A model generated the notes under the pieces. The model saw only the letters and a list, made by a program, of their open reading frames with translations. It ran no database searches and was not told the DNA's origin. DNA of 56,154 bases, taken from assembly GCA_937989585.1 (NCBI GenBank), contig CALKRW010000056.1, positions 1-56,154 on the forward strand. Reading direction: 5' to 3'. Within the stretch, counting starts at the first letter, position 1. Each line of letters begins with the position of its first letter. This DNA comes from an uncultured Porphyromonadaceae bacterium. Its GTDB lineage: Bacteria > Bacteroidota > Bacteroidia > Bacteroidales > Muribaculaceae. Made by a program: the position numbers and the translations under genes. Below are positions 8,031-16,018 of this stretch, in pieces.

Positions 8031-8648
8031 ATGCCGAAAGTAAAACGCATTACTACTGTAATCATAGGGGAAGGTCCGACAGAGTATTTCTATCTTAATT
8101 CCTTGAAGGATGAATTCAGGGAATTACAGAATATCAAGCCTGATTTTCCAAAAAACACAAGCCTTAGGGAATTGGAAAGGTCAATTGAAGAAGCCGTGTC
8201 AATGGGTTATGACAGGATTTTTTGTCTTATTGATATGGACAATAAGAAAAAGGATGCAAAAAGCCTTTCAGATTATCAGAAATTGAAAAATAAATTCCAC
8301 GGGAAAAGGGTGTTCAAACCCTCAAAAGGCATATCTTACGAGATAACCTTTATTGAGACCGACAGATGCACCGAGTTGTTTTTTCTCTACTATTTTCGAT
8401 ATACCGGGCAGCCTTACAGCGAATCAAAAGATATAGAGAACGAACTTGCCAGAATTTGCGGCTATGAGAAATCAAAGCACTTTTTCTCTACCCATCCGTT
8501 ACATCAATATTTTCAAAGACAGGGAGGCAGTCTTAAAGAAGCCATAGCAAATTCGAATAAATCCGTGGATAGCCTGAGGCGAGGCGACCGTAATTATACT
8601 TATTCCGAAATAGGCGTAATGCTCAAGGAGCTTGGATTGATTCCATAA
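8031..8648 (+). CDS. RloB-family Toprim-like effector
   Basis: 205 residues. The RloB/OLD-nuclease-like Toprim signature is visible: VIIGEGPTEYFYL (E14 region) and IFCLIDMDN (D68, D70). The region FIETDRCTELFFLYYF is the conserved core strand-helix of RloB. The C-terminal ~50 residues are helical and end in a short positively charged segment. RloB proteins act with AAA15 ATPases (as in AbiLii) and probably cleave nucleic acid such as tRNA or phage DNA; the target is not known. It is coupled to the ATPase gene by a 3-bp gap, so the two form one operon. No further gene on this strand belongs to the operon. Confidence 0.78.
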   Translation: MPKVKRITTVIIGEGPTEYFYLNSLKDEFRELQNIKPDFPKNTSLRELERSIEEAVSMGYDRIFCLIDMDNKKKDAKSLSDYQKLKNKFHGKRVFKPSKGISYEITFIETDRCTELFFLYYFRYTGQPYSESKDIENELARICGYEKSKHFFSTHPLHQYFQRQGGSLKEAIANSNKSVDSLRRGDRNYTYSEIGVMLKELGLIP

Positions 8649-8763
8649 TTTAGGCAATCTTGTCAACCTATAACGGTAATGTAGGACTGCCATAAGTAGA
8701 GGCTTCGGTCATAAGGAATCTAAATACTCATCCTCTGATAGGGAAGATTACCACTCATCTTCT

Positions 8764-8883
8764 TTCAGGAATATTTTAAGGACAAAAATATGTTTGTATT
8801 TTTGTTTGTATGCCTAAATTTGTTTGTATGGGAATATTCCTGAATGGCGTTTTAAGGCCTCAAATGGCAAAATATGTTTGTAT
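8764..8883. repeat. Four TGTTTGTAT repeats and a 12-bp inverted repeat upstream of the antitoxin gene
   Basis: The 9-mer TGTTTGTAT occurs at 8791-8799, 8803-8811, 8821-8829 and 8875-8883, all in direct orientation. The first three are enclosed by a perfect 12-bp inverted repeat, TTCAGGAATATT at 8764-8775 and its complement at 8833-8844. The whole 8649-8995 stretch has no other gene. The pattern resembles iterons or a multi-site operator; the binding protein is unknown. Confidence 0.65.
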
Positions 8884-8995
8884 ATAGGTCGGTCAACAAT
8901 AGTTAAACAACTGAAACACAGTGTTAAAACCGTTCTTCAACGAAGAGGAGTATTGATATCGGATTCCCCTGACTAATTTTATACATTGAATAAAG

Positions 8996-9202
8996 ATGAC
9001 GCAACTCACAATTAACATAGAGGACAAATCTATCCTCCCTCACCTCAAAAAGATTCTCAGTGCAATCGAGGGTGTGAGCATCGTCAAATCCACCACGAAA
9101 AAGAAATGTGGTCTTGAAGAAGCCCTCGACGATGTAAAAGCCGGAAGGGTTCATCGTGCCGAAAATGTAGATGACATGTTTCAGCAAGTGCTCGGAATAT
9201 GA
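8996..9202 (+). CDS. RelB-like antitoxin, apparently orphaned
   Basis: 68 residues. An N-terminal beta-strand segment (MTQLTINIEDKSILPHL) leads into a helix, a linker with KSTTKKK, and a C-terminal GLEEALDDVKAGRVHRAENVDDMF stretch. The 'DVKAGRV-A-DDMFQ' ending is typical of Bacteroidetes antitoxins whose C-terminus wraps a RelE/ParE toxin. The toxin gene that should overlap its stop is reduced to a 20-codon stub. Antitoxins of this type usually repress their own promoter, so the repeats just upstream may be its operator (inference). Confidence 0.6.
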   Translation: MTQLTINIEDKSILPHLKKILSAIEGVSIVKSTTKKKCGLEEALDDVKAGRVHRAENVDDMFQQVLGI

Positions 9203-9261
9203 CCTACAGAATAATCCCAGCAGCCACCATCTTTTTAATCAACGCATATCCACCTCAATAA
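9199..9261 (+). pseudogene. Stub of a RelE-type toxin gene
   Basis: An ATG overlaps the antitoxin stop by 4 bp (ATGA), the usual arrangement of antitoxin-toxin pairs. It opens MTYRIIP, which resembles the start of RelE/ParE toxins, but reaches a stop after 20 codons, and a terminator hairpin follows directly. The toxin body is missing, probably by deletion. The match is short, so this is tentative. Confidence 0.35.
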
Positions 9262-9275
9262 CGGGGTGGATTTTT
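9248..9275 (+). terminator. Rho-independent terminator after the antitoxin gene
   Basis: 7-bp stem ATCCACC (9248-9254) and GGTGGAT (9265-9271) with a T-run at 9271-9275. It would end the antitoxin transcript, and it truncates what remains of the toxin frame. Confidence 0.75.
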
Positions 9276-9345
9276 CGTTATAATCACAATCTTGGCTTGC
9301 GACAATTCTTAATTTTGAGCCTAAAAAGATTTTTTTAATTATCCG

Positions 9346-9891
9346 ATGATGAAACTTTCGGGCTTAAATATGCATCTAACGAAGCAAAACAAACTCAATA
9401 TGAAAAGTCCCCCAATAAACGAAAGGGAGTTTGCTTCTATAATTCAGGAACACTCCCGAATCATCAACAAAGTATGCTACTTCTACGCAACCAACAAAAT
9501 TCCGTTTGACGATTTGCGGCAAGAAATCTACGTCAACATCTGGCTTGGTCTTAACCAATTCAGAGGCGAAAGCAAGATGTCAACTTGGATTTATAGGGTA
9601 GCGGTAAACTCCGCACTTATGACCCTGCGCTCATCGAAACCGCGAATCGAAACTACTTCGTTAGATTTCGGGATTCTTGATGTATCAACCGAAATCGACG
9701 ATACGCAACGGGAGAATCTTCAAGCCCTGCAATCGTTAATTAACAGGCTTGAAGATATTGAAAAGGCAATCATTCTTCTCTGGCTCGATGAATATTCGTA
9801 TGAAGAAATTGCCGATACGCTCGGACTTAAACGCAATACAGTTGCCGTAAAAATTCATCGCATTAAAGATAAACTCGCTAAACAAATATAA
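9346..9891 (+). CDS. ECF-type RNA polymerase sigma factor
   Basis: 181 residues from 9346; a shorter start at 9400 (MKSPPINEREF) fits the family equally well. Region 2 is visible as FDDLRQEIYVNIWLGLNQFRG, then STWIYRVAVNSALMTLR. Region 4 is IILLWLDEYSYEEIADTLGL followed by RNTVAVKIHRIKDKL, a helix-turn-helix for -35 recognition. The length fits an ECF factor. A TAATTTTG element lies at 9310-9317. The next gene starts 1 bp after the stop and encodes a small membrane protein, which may hold the sigma factor at the membrane in place of a classical anti-sigma factor (inference). Confidence 0.9.
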   Translation: MMKLSGLNMHLTKQNKLNMKSPPINEREFASIIQEHSRIINKVCYFYATNKIPFDDLRQEIYVNIWLGLNQFRGESKMSTWIYRVAVNSALMTLRSSKPRIETTSLDFGILDVSTEIDDTQRENLQALQSLINRLEDIEKAIILLWLDEYSYEEIADTLGLKRNTVAVKIHRIKDKLAKQI

Positions 9892-9892
9892 T

Positions 9893-10444
9893 ATGGAACT
9901 CGACGAACTCAAAAAAAGTATGTCTACGCTGGAACAAGTTCTCGCAAAGACCAATACCGACATCAAAATAAATGTATCGGCTTCCGAAACCGCGAAGACC
10001 AAGATACTTAAAAAAATACGCCAGTCTTTTATCTCTTGTCTTATTCTTGCGGTCGTATTCGCCGCCATGATAGCCGGAGGCATCAACCAACTCTCATTCC
10101 CCGTCGGTCTGAAAATATACCTGGTGGTATATCTTATGCTCGCTGGAATCTGGTATATATTCCTGTACTTAAAACTCCGGCGAATCGACGTTGCGACATC
10201 TTCTCCGGCGCAACTGTTCTCAAAGACAGCTAACTTCAAAATGCTGATGCTGTCAGGTGAAATATTCTTTGGAATAGGCATAGTTATCCTATTTACGCAA
10301 CTTTTCCCTAGTGCGTGGGCTTTCAATCGCGTAGGCTTTTGGGCTATGATTGCAACATTGGTAACCGCTATATTTTTTAGTGCCATCCACTATTGGCCTC
10401 AATACATAAAATTATTCCGAGACCTTAACTCAATCAAAGGATAG
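9893..10444 (+). CDS. Four-helix membrane protein paired with the ECF sigma factor
   Basis: 183 residues. A ~40-residue cytoplasmic N-terminus (MELDELKKSMSTLEQVLAK) precedes about four membrane helices, near residues 47-65, 70-92, 115-138 and 144-163. It has no zinc-finger anti-sigma (ZAS) motif. It is translated right after the sigma factor (gap 1 bp), so it probably modulates it. In Bacteroidetes such 'DELKK...LxxxL' membrane proteins often follow ECF genes. Function is inferred from position only. Confidence 0.65.
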   Translation: MELDELKKSMSTLEQVLAKTNTDIKINVSASETAKTKILKKIRQSFISCLILAVVFAAMIAGGINQLSFPVGLKIYLVVYLMLAGIWYIFLYLKLRRIDVATSSPAQLFSKTANFKMLMLSGEIFFGIGIVILFTQLFPSAWAFNRVGFWAMIATLVTAIFFSAIHYWPQYIKLFRDLNSIKG

Positions 10445-10625
10445 CTCCGAATGCAATAAGTTTACCCTGAGTGAGCAATTGTTCCGAGAATATTTGGTTT
10501 TTAGGGGAAAAAGTAACTTTTCTTTGTGGAATAGTAAGCAATATCATAATTATTGCAAGAAAAAATATCATAATTATGGCGATGAAAAGGAAGCGCCATA
10601 CATCTGTTGAGGATACCTCTGTTTT

Positions 10626-12152
10626 TTATAAATCTACACCCGTGGGAGATAGGCCGGGGCCGCCGCCTGCGGTATATCCACCGCTTTCACCGGCTAGGCT
10701 ATCTGATTGCCAGAATGAATAAAGACTTCCTTTCTTTATATAGAATTTCAGAATTACTTTTTCACCCTTTAATCTTGATAGGGAATCGCTGGCCCAAGTA
10801 CATAAATATTTAGTCGCATTAAGTCCTTTTGCCACATTAAAACGCCGTTTTTCGAATCCGGGTATTATAACGTGGTTTTCATCAAGGATCTCGACATAGA
10901 ATTTCGAGCCTTTAATACTTAAGTCTACATTAACGAACAGTTGATCATGTTCTATTTTTATGGGTTTTGTCAATACATATCCTGATTCATCAGCGTCGGC
11001 AGAGACAAATCCATCCCTACGTAATTTGGCAATGCCGGTAGCAAAATTCGACGGATGTTTTGGACGGCTATTATATCTTCCACTGTAATAGAAATACAGG
11101 GAATCTCCCACAATCAGCGGGCTTCCCATGGTGGACTGGATGTTTCCAGCGTTCCATGCAGTGCTGCCCTCATTGACCGGAATAAACGGAGTCTTATCGG
11201 GTCTAAGCCACCTGAAGCCATCATAACTGTAACCAAGCAGAATCTCATTCCGCTTCTGAACGTTCAATCTTACACAATCCTTATTCTCCGGGCCCTGCCA
11301 GATGACAAACTGTCCGAGCAAGACACTCTCGTAGGGGATGACGTCATGATTGTATATTGCAGGATGGATGTCGGGGAACTCGGGGTGACGAGGGTCATCT
11401 TCATCTGCCGAGAACCAGAACTTTATAAATTTGTCCTTTTTGTTTCCATATACTCTGTGAGCCAGACTGACTGCCATTTCCGGATCCTCATGTCCAAGGT
11501 AATTTCTGGCTCTAAGATTATTGGAGTCTTTGGTTTTTAAAGATAATACGTATCTGTTCCTGAAAGCGTCATAATAGGCAGAACATCTGTCATACAAATC
11601 ACCGGATAATGCGACGGGCTCGCTCCAATGTTTACCATCCCTAGAGTATTTTAACACCATCGAGACAACACTTGGAGTATCAAACTGTACACAAAACATT
11701 TTATAACGTTTTGTCTTATCCGGCTCATATTTATCGAGTATAACGGTTACACAGTCATGTTCTAGCGTGTCGACTATATTTGTACCTGCCACTATATCCA
11801 GTACGGGTTTCATCCAGTCAACGCCATTGTGCGATTCGGCATAACATGTTATGAGGCCATGTTTTTTACCGCCGCCGGCTGAATACCACATCTTGTATAA
11901 TGAATCCTGTTCGTCATACCAGACACCACCGCTGAAAGGAGCAGCATAAGGATCACCATTGGCATTGTATTCCCAAGGTTTATCCGCCTTTAATACGGGA
12001 ATATCATCGTTTAACAAGGGTCTGTGGAAAGTCAATCTGATGTTTGACATGGTGTCAATACATTCATCCAACATTAAGATTCTTCCTTTGGGGAATGTCA
12101 TCAGAGAGTTCGCCAATACGGAAACCAATAATAAAAAATATTTCGTTCTCAT
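10626..12152 (-). CDS. Beta-propeller glycan-acting protein, paralogue 3 of the sialic-acid locus
   Basis: 508 residues with a signal peptide (MRTKYFLLLVSVLANSLM). It shares its core with the two proteins at 19253-20980 and 20988-22685: GGVWYDEQDSLYKMWY, YAESHNGVDW, YSRDGKHW, YSYDGFRW, LRRDGFVS, and the C-terminal GYTAGGGPGL. These repeated S-x-D-G-x-x-W motifs are propeller blades resembling Asp boxes and the GH32/GH43 five-bladed fold. It lacks the N-terminal lead segment (LYNGI-LP) of its paralogues and is a distal gene, 44 bp after the LctP gene. Exported, probably periplasmic. Enzymatic activity is not demonstrable from the sequence; it could be a glycosidase or a glycan-binding protein. 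Confidence 0.65.
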   Translation of the reverse strand: MRTKYFLLLVSVLANSLMTFPKGRILMLDECIDTMSNIRLTFHRPLLNDDIPVLKADKPWEYNANGDPYAAPFSGGVWYDEQDSLYKMWYSAGGGKKHGLITCYAESHNGVDWMKPVLDIVAGTNIVDTLEHDCVTVILDKYEPDKTKRYKMFCVQFDTPSVVSMVLKYSRDGKHWSEPVALSGDLYDRCSAYYDAFRNRYVLSLKTKDSNNLRARNYLGHEDPEMAVSLAHRVYGNKKDKFIKFWFSADEDDPRHPEFPDIHPAIYNHDVIPYESVLLGQFVIWQGPENKDCVRLNVQKRNEILLGYSYDGFRWLRPDKTPFIPVNEGSTAWNAGNIQSTMGSPLIVGDSLYFYYSGRYNSRPKHPSNFATGIAKLRRDGFVSADADESGYVLTKPIKIEHDQLFVNVDLSIKGSKFYVEILDENHVIIPGFEKRRFNVAKGLNATKYLCTWASDSLSRLKGEKVILKFYIKKGSLYSFWQSDSLAGESGGYTAGGGPGLSPTGVDL

Positions 12153-12196
12153 TCTTGTTTATTTCTTTAGTCGAAGCGTAACAACCTATTAATGTT

Positions 12197-13771
12197 TTAT
12201 CCAATGAATACAATTAACCCACCTATCAAAACATATGCAATGGCATAAGGTATCGCTGCGCGAAGTATTTTCGAATCGCTTCCCTGCATTTCGCAGGCGG
12301 CTGTTGCTATGGCAATGCTCTGTGGTGAAATCATTTTTCCTCCGGTAGCCCCGGTCGTATTGGCAGCCAGAAGCCAATTAGACTCGGATCCATTTATACC
12401 AAAGTATGTCGATGATCCTGTCATGCCAAGATTATGAGCAACATTTACCTGCAGTTTTGCGAACAGGATATTGGAAGATGTGTCACTTCCAGTAACGAAA
12501 GTCCCGACCGCACCAATTAGAGGTGCGAATATCGGATAGAAACTTCCTGTCACCGCCACCAGACCTACGGCAATCGTATTAATCATTCCGCAGTAATTCA
12601 TGACAGACGCCATTGTTATCAATGATATAATCGTAACAGCCGTATATCTCAATGACACCATCGTCTTGCAGAATATGACCAGGATTCTTTTTATAGCGAG
12701 TCCCTGAATCAGCCCACCCAATACGCTGCCAATCAACAGTAGAATCGCAGCATTAGAAATCCATCCGAAACGGAATTCTGTCTCAATAACGGGTATGACA
12801 AAAGAAGACACCAGATGGGTTTTAAGATATGTGCTTATCGAAGGGAATATATTGCCTGTCACAAGAATCAGCGTCAATATGAGTATGTAGACACTCCATG
12901 CCCTTAATGACTGAATAAGATTCACGCCCGATGAATTAGAATTATTAGATTTCTTCTTAATTCTGGCAAAAATTACGAGAGTTAAAATTGCCGCAACCGA
13001 ACCGACAATAGCGGGGGTCTCAGCTCCAAGATAGAATGCGCACAGGAACTGGGCGATCAGCGATATACCACCTACCCATACCGTAAGCACAATGTTCTTC
13101 TTCCATGCGCTCCTATCAGTCAGAAATAAAATGACGAATGGAATCAAAAAGAACAATGGCGACAGTTGCATGACAATAAAAGCCGAAACCTCACGAATCA
13201 TCTCTACTGATGCATGCCCTCCTACTGACGCTTCATTACACAATGTAGTGATCGGAACCCCGACAGCAGCGAAACCGGTTGCGACAGTATTGCCCAGAAG
13301 AGCAACAAGCGCGGAAAAGAATGGCTTGAAACCAAGTCCAATCAGAATGGCAGCCGGAATCGCCACTGCCGTACCGAATCCTGCCATTCCTTCCAGAAGT
13401 CCGCCGAACCCCCATACCATTATCAACACTAAAATTCCCTTGTCATCAGTCAGAGAAATAAACTGACGCTTGATGACCTCTATTTGCTTTGATTCCACAA
13501 TAATATTATAACTGAATATAGCCATCAGTATTATCAGGAATATCGGGAATATCGCTTTCAGAATCCCTTCCACAATGCTCCATCCCGTCAATTTAAAGAC
13601 AGACGTATCGATATAGTCTGCAGGAACCATATCCAAGCGAGAAGAGACAGACAATGCCAACAGAATCGTGAGCAAGAGTGTCAACAATGCGCTAAGATGT
13701 CCTGACAACTTAAACTTAAGCATCAGGACAAAAAGCGTGATTATCGGAGTCAGAGCAACGATGTATTCCAT
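12197..13771 (-). CDS. lctP: LctP-family permease (lactate/glycolate type)
   Basis: 524 residues, about 12-14 membrane helices. The family motif FGGLLEGMAGFGTAVAIP, then LLGNTVATGFAAVGVPI, identifies the L-lactate permease (LctP/LldP/GlcA) family, members of which carry lactate or glycolate. It lies 1 bp after the ROK kinase and downstream of NagA. A 2-hydroxyacid carrier is unexpected in an amino-sugar operon: glycolate would be released from N-glycolyl sugars by NagA-type deacylation, so this operon may handle N-glycolylneuraminic acid (inference). Transport of lactate made in fermentation is an alternative. Confidence 0.8.
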   Translation of the reverse strand: MEYIVALTPIITLFVLMLKFKLSGHLSALLTLLLTILLALSVSSRLDMVPADYIDTSVFKLTGWSIVEGILKAIFPIFLIILMAIFSYNIIVESKQIEVIKRQFISLTDDKGILVLIMVWGFGGLLEGMAGFGTAVAIPAAILIGLGFKPFFSALVALLGNTVATGFAAVGVPITTLCNEASVGGHASVEMIREVSAFIVMQLSPLFFLIPFVILFLTDRSAWKKNIVLTVWVGGISLIAQFLCAFYLGAETPAIVGSVAAILTLVIFARIKKKSNNSNSSGVNLIQSLRAWSVYILILTLILVTGNIFPSISTYLKTHLVSSFVIPVIETEFRFGWISNAAILLLIGSVLGGLIQGLAIKRILVIFCKTMVSLRYTAVTIISLITMASVMNYCGMINTIAVGLVAVTGSFYPIFAPLIGAVGTFVTGSDTSSNILFAKLQVNVAHNLGMTGSSTYFGINGSESNWLLAANTTGATGGKMISPQSIAIATAACEMQGSDSKILRAAIPYAIAYVLIGGLIVFIG

Positions 13772-13772
13772 C

Positions 13773-14744
13773 TCAGTATTTTTTATCCGCTTCCCAGCCT
13801 AAGGCACTCGCACCAAGCACTGCGGCATCAGTATCTTTAAGTTCCGACAACAGTACTTTCACTTTATCCTTCCATACGAACAGCATGTTCTCCTCCATAT
13901 GTTTTTTAATCGGGCGCAGCAATAGGTCACCGGATTTCGCAAGTCCCCCGAACAATATGATCGCCTCCGGAGCAGAGAACGTCACAAAGTTACTGAATGC
14001 CTCACCTAAAACTTTTCCGGTATAGTTGAAAACCTGTATCGCCACTTTATCTCCGGCGATGGCAGCATCATATACATCCTTTGATGTAATTTCGCTCAAC
14101 TCAAGATTCCTTAACTGCGAGGGCTCTGAACTGAATTCCAACATCTCGCGTGCTGTCCGGGCCACACCGGTCGCTGAACAATAACATTCAAGGCAACCCG
14201 ACCTTCCACATCCGCATAGACGCCCATTATTACGTTTCACCGTAACATGTCCAAGTTCTCCGGCAAATCCATTGCTGCCATATAAAAGTTGACCATTGGC
14301 AACAATACCACTGCCGACTCCTGTGCCGAGCGTTATCATTATAAAGTTTTTCATGCCTTTAGCCGCTCCATAAGTCATCTCACCTATTGCAGCGGCATTG
14401 GCGTCGTTCGTACAAGCGACTGGTATACCAAATTTATCATGAAGTTCATCCGCCAATGGAAGAACACCTTTCCACCTCAGATTGGCGGCATTCTCGATCG
14501 TGCCATTATAGAAGTTCGCATTCGGCGCACCTACACCTATTCCCTGTATCTCATCGATATTTATATCAAGAGTACCCAACAGGTTCAAAGTCTCATGGTG
14601 AATATCTTCAACGTACTCACTGAAAATGGGCCGGCTCTGAGTTTTCAGACTTGTTGCGCCGATAACGTTCCCACGAGCGTCAACAACTCCGATAACAGTA
14701 TTTGTACCGCCTATATCTATACCTAAAACATATGATCTGTTCAT
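13773..14744 (-). CDS. ROK-family sugar kinase
   Basis: 323 residues. ATP-binding motif LGIDIGGTNTVIGVV at the N-terminus, the catalytic region NDANAAAIGEMTYGAAKGM, and the ROK zinc motif GHVTVKRNNGRLCGCGRSGCLE. This architecture fits a ROK kinase such as Bacteroides RokA, which phosphorylates GlcNAc, ManNAc or glucose. In this operon the likely substrate is GlcNAc made by the AGE epimerase from ManNAc, giving GlcNAc-6-P for NagA, 3 bp upstream. It lacks a DNA-binding domain, unlike the ROK repressor at 30543-31751. Substrate is inferred from context. Confidence 0.88.
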   Translation of the reverse strand: MNRSYVLGIDIGGTNTVIGVVDARGNVIGATSLKTQSRPIFSEYVEDIHHETLNLLGTLDINIDEIQGIGVGAPNANFYNGTIENAANLRWKGVLPLADELHDKFGIPVACTNDANAAAIGEMTYGAAKGMKNFIMITLGTGVGSGIVANGQLLYGSNGFAGELGHVTVKRNNGRLCGCGRSGCLECYCSATGVARTAREMLEFSSEPSQLRNLELSEITSKDVYDAAIAGDKVAIQVFNYTGKVLGEAFSNFVTFSAPEAIILFGGLAKSGDLLLRPIKKHMEENMLFVWKDKVKVLLSELKDTDAAVLGASALGWEADKKY

Positions 14745-14747
14745 AAC

Positions 14748-15905
14748 TTAAATATTTACGTTCTCACCCATTGCCAGTACATGAGTAAGTTTAAGATTTT
14801 TATCCATGATTATTATGTCGGCATCCTTGCCTTTGCATATGCTGCCCTTACGGTCATATACGCCCATAATGAGTGCAGGGGTCTCGGAGGCCATGCGCAC
14901 GGCATCTTCCAACGGGATTCCGGCATCTTTCACCGCCGTTCGGATCAATCGATCCATGGTAGCGCAACTTCCGGCTATAGCCGAACCATCTTTCAACTTG
15001 CAAACGCCATTCTCAATCATTACCCGTGGATCATAGGATGATCCGTCAGGCGATTCGGTGATTGCCAGGGCATCGGTTATCAGACATGTCCTTCCATATC
15101 CCTTGAACTTATGGACCATCTTGAGAATAACAGGAGGCACATGGATGCCGTCGGAAATAACCTCAACATTTATTCCGTCGTTAAGATAGACCGATTCTAC
15201 GGTTCCCTCATGCTTGTATATACCGTTCTTATGCGAGGTAGTCATCGCATTATAAAAATGAGTCGCGAGTGTAAAACCGCTTCCATATGCATCAACGACA
15301 TCATTGTAATTGGCCTGTGTATGCGCCAGGGCGGCAACAATGCCCTTGCTCGTTATGAACCGTGCGAAATCATCGGCGCCAGGCAATTCCGGTGCGGCGT
15401 CCCAACGTTTTATGCACGGAAAATCCTCGACAATCGGTATGTATTCCATCGGAGACGGAATACGGATATTTTCCGCAATCTGTCCTCCGACCATAGAGGG
15501 ATTAAAATACGGGCCTTCAAGATGAAGCCCCAGCACACCGCTATGGGAATCCTCCACCAACTCAGCGCAGACCTTTGCCGCCGCACGTATAGTTTCCTCT
15601 GTGGAAGATGCAAGTGTGGGGAACATGGAAGTAGTGCCATGACGCCGGTGAACCATTACCGCAGTCTCGAAAGCATCCTTCGTCGCTTCCATGAAGTCCC
15701 GGCCCCCGCCTCCGTGGACATGCATGTCGATTCCACCGGGAAGGATATAGCCACCTCCGGCATTGATGCTCTTGTCCATATTATCCAGAAGCCGGCTATG
15801 ACTGTAAATCTCGGCTATTCTATCATCTGTTATGACTACAGAACCTCCATGTATCCATCTTCCTCCGGGAATAAGGACTTTACCATTGTAAATTTGAGTT
15901 TTCAT
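14748..15905 (-). CDS. nagA: N-acetylglucosamine-6-phosphate deacetylase NagA
   Basis: 385 residues, full family length. Metal and catalytic motifs are present: GGIDMHVHGGGG, LHLEGPYFNPSM, AHTQANYNDVVDAYG followed by THFYNAMT, SDGIHVPP and ITDALA. It removes the N-acyl group from GlcNAc-6-P, giving glucosamine-6-P. A deaminase (NagB) is not in the window and must be encoded elsewhere. It is followed 3 bp on by the ROK kinase. The MFS gene lies upstream across a 113-bp gap with an inverted repeat. Confidence 0.93.
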   Translation of the reverse strand: MKTQIYNGKVLIPGGRWIHGGSVVITDDRIAEIYSHSRLLDNMDKSINAGGGYILPGGIDMHVHGGGGRDFMEATKDAFETAVMVHRRHGTTSMFPTLASSTEETIRAAAKVCAELVEDSHSGVLGLHLEGPYFNPSMVGGQIAENIRIPSPMEYIPIVEDFPCIKRWDAAPELPGADDFARFITSKGIVAALAHTQANYNDVVDAYGSGFTLATHFYNAMTTSHKNGIYKHEGTVESVYLNDGINVEVISDGIHVPPVILKMVHKFKGYGRTCLITDALAITESPDGSSYDPRVMIENGVCKLKDGSAIAGSCATMDRLIRTAVKDAGIPLEDAVRMASETPALIMGVYDRKGSICKGKDADIIIMDKNLKLTHVLAMGENVNI

Positions 15906-15922
15906 GCTTAAGGATTTGAAAG

Positions 15923-15990
15923 ATAGGGGGTCTCATATTATATTGCATGTGATGAAATGTCATTGATTGCGCGACATCGAGACCCCCTAT
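15923..15990 (-). repeat. 12-bp inverted repeat in the gap between the MFS and nagA genes
   Basis: Perfect arms ATAGGGGGTCTC (15923-15934) and its complement (15979-15990) with a 44-nt loop. Position between two co-directional genes suggests an mRNA stabiliser or attenuator rather than a full terminator; the minus side has no long T-run. Confidence 0.5.
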
Positions 15991-16018
15991 GTATTTTTGT
16001 TAAACCACTTAGGATTAG

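Noticed and set aside
10445..10625. Possible gene or RNA between convergent genes
   Set aside because: A 14-bp direct repeat AATATCATAATTAT is present at 10540-10553 and 10564-10577, but there is no clear frame or stable structure.
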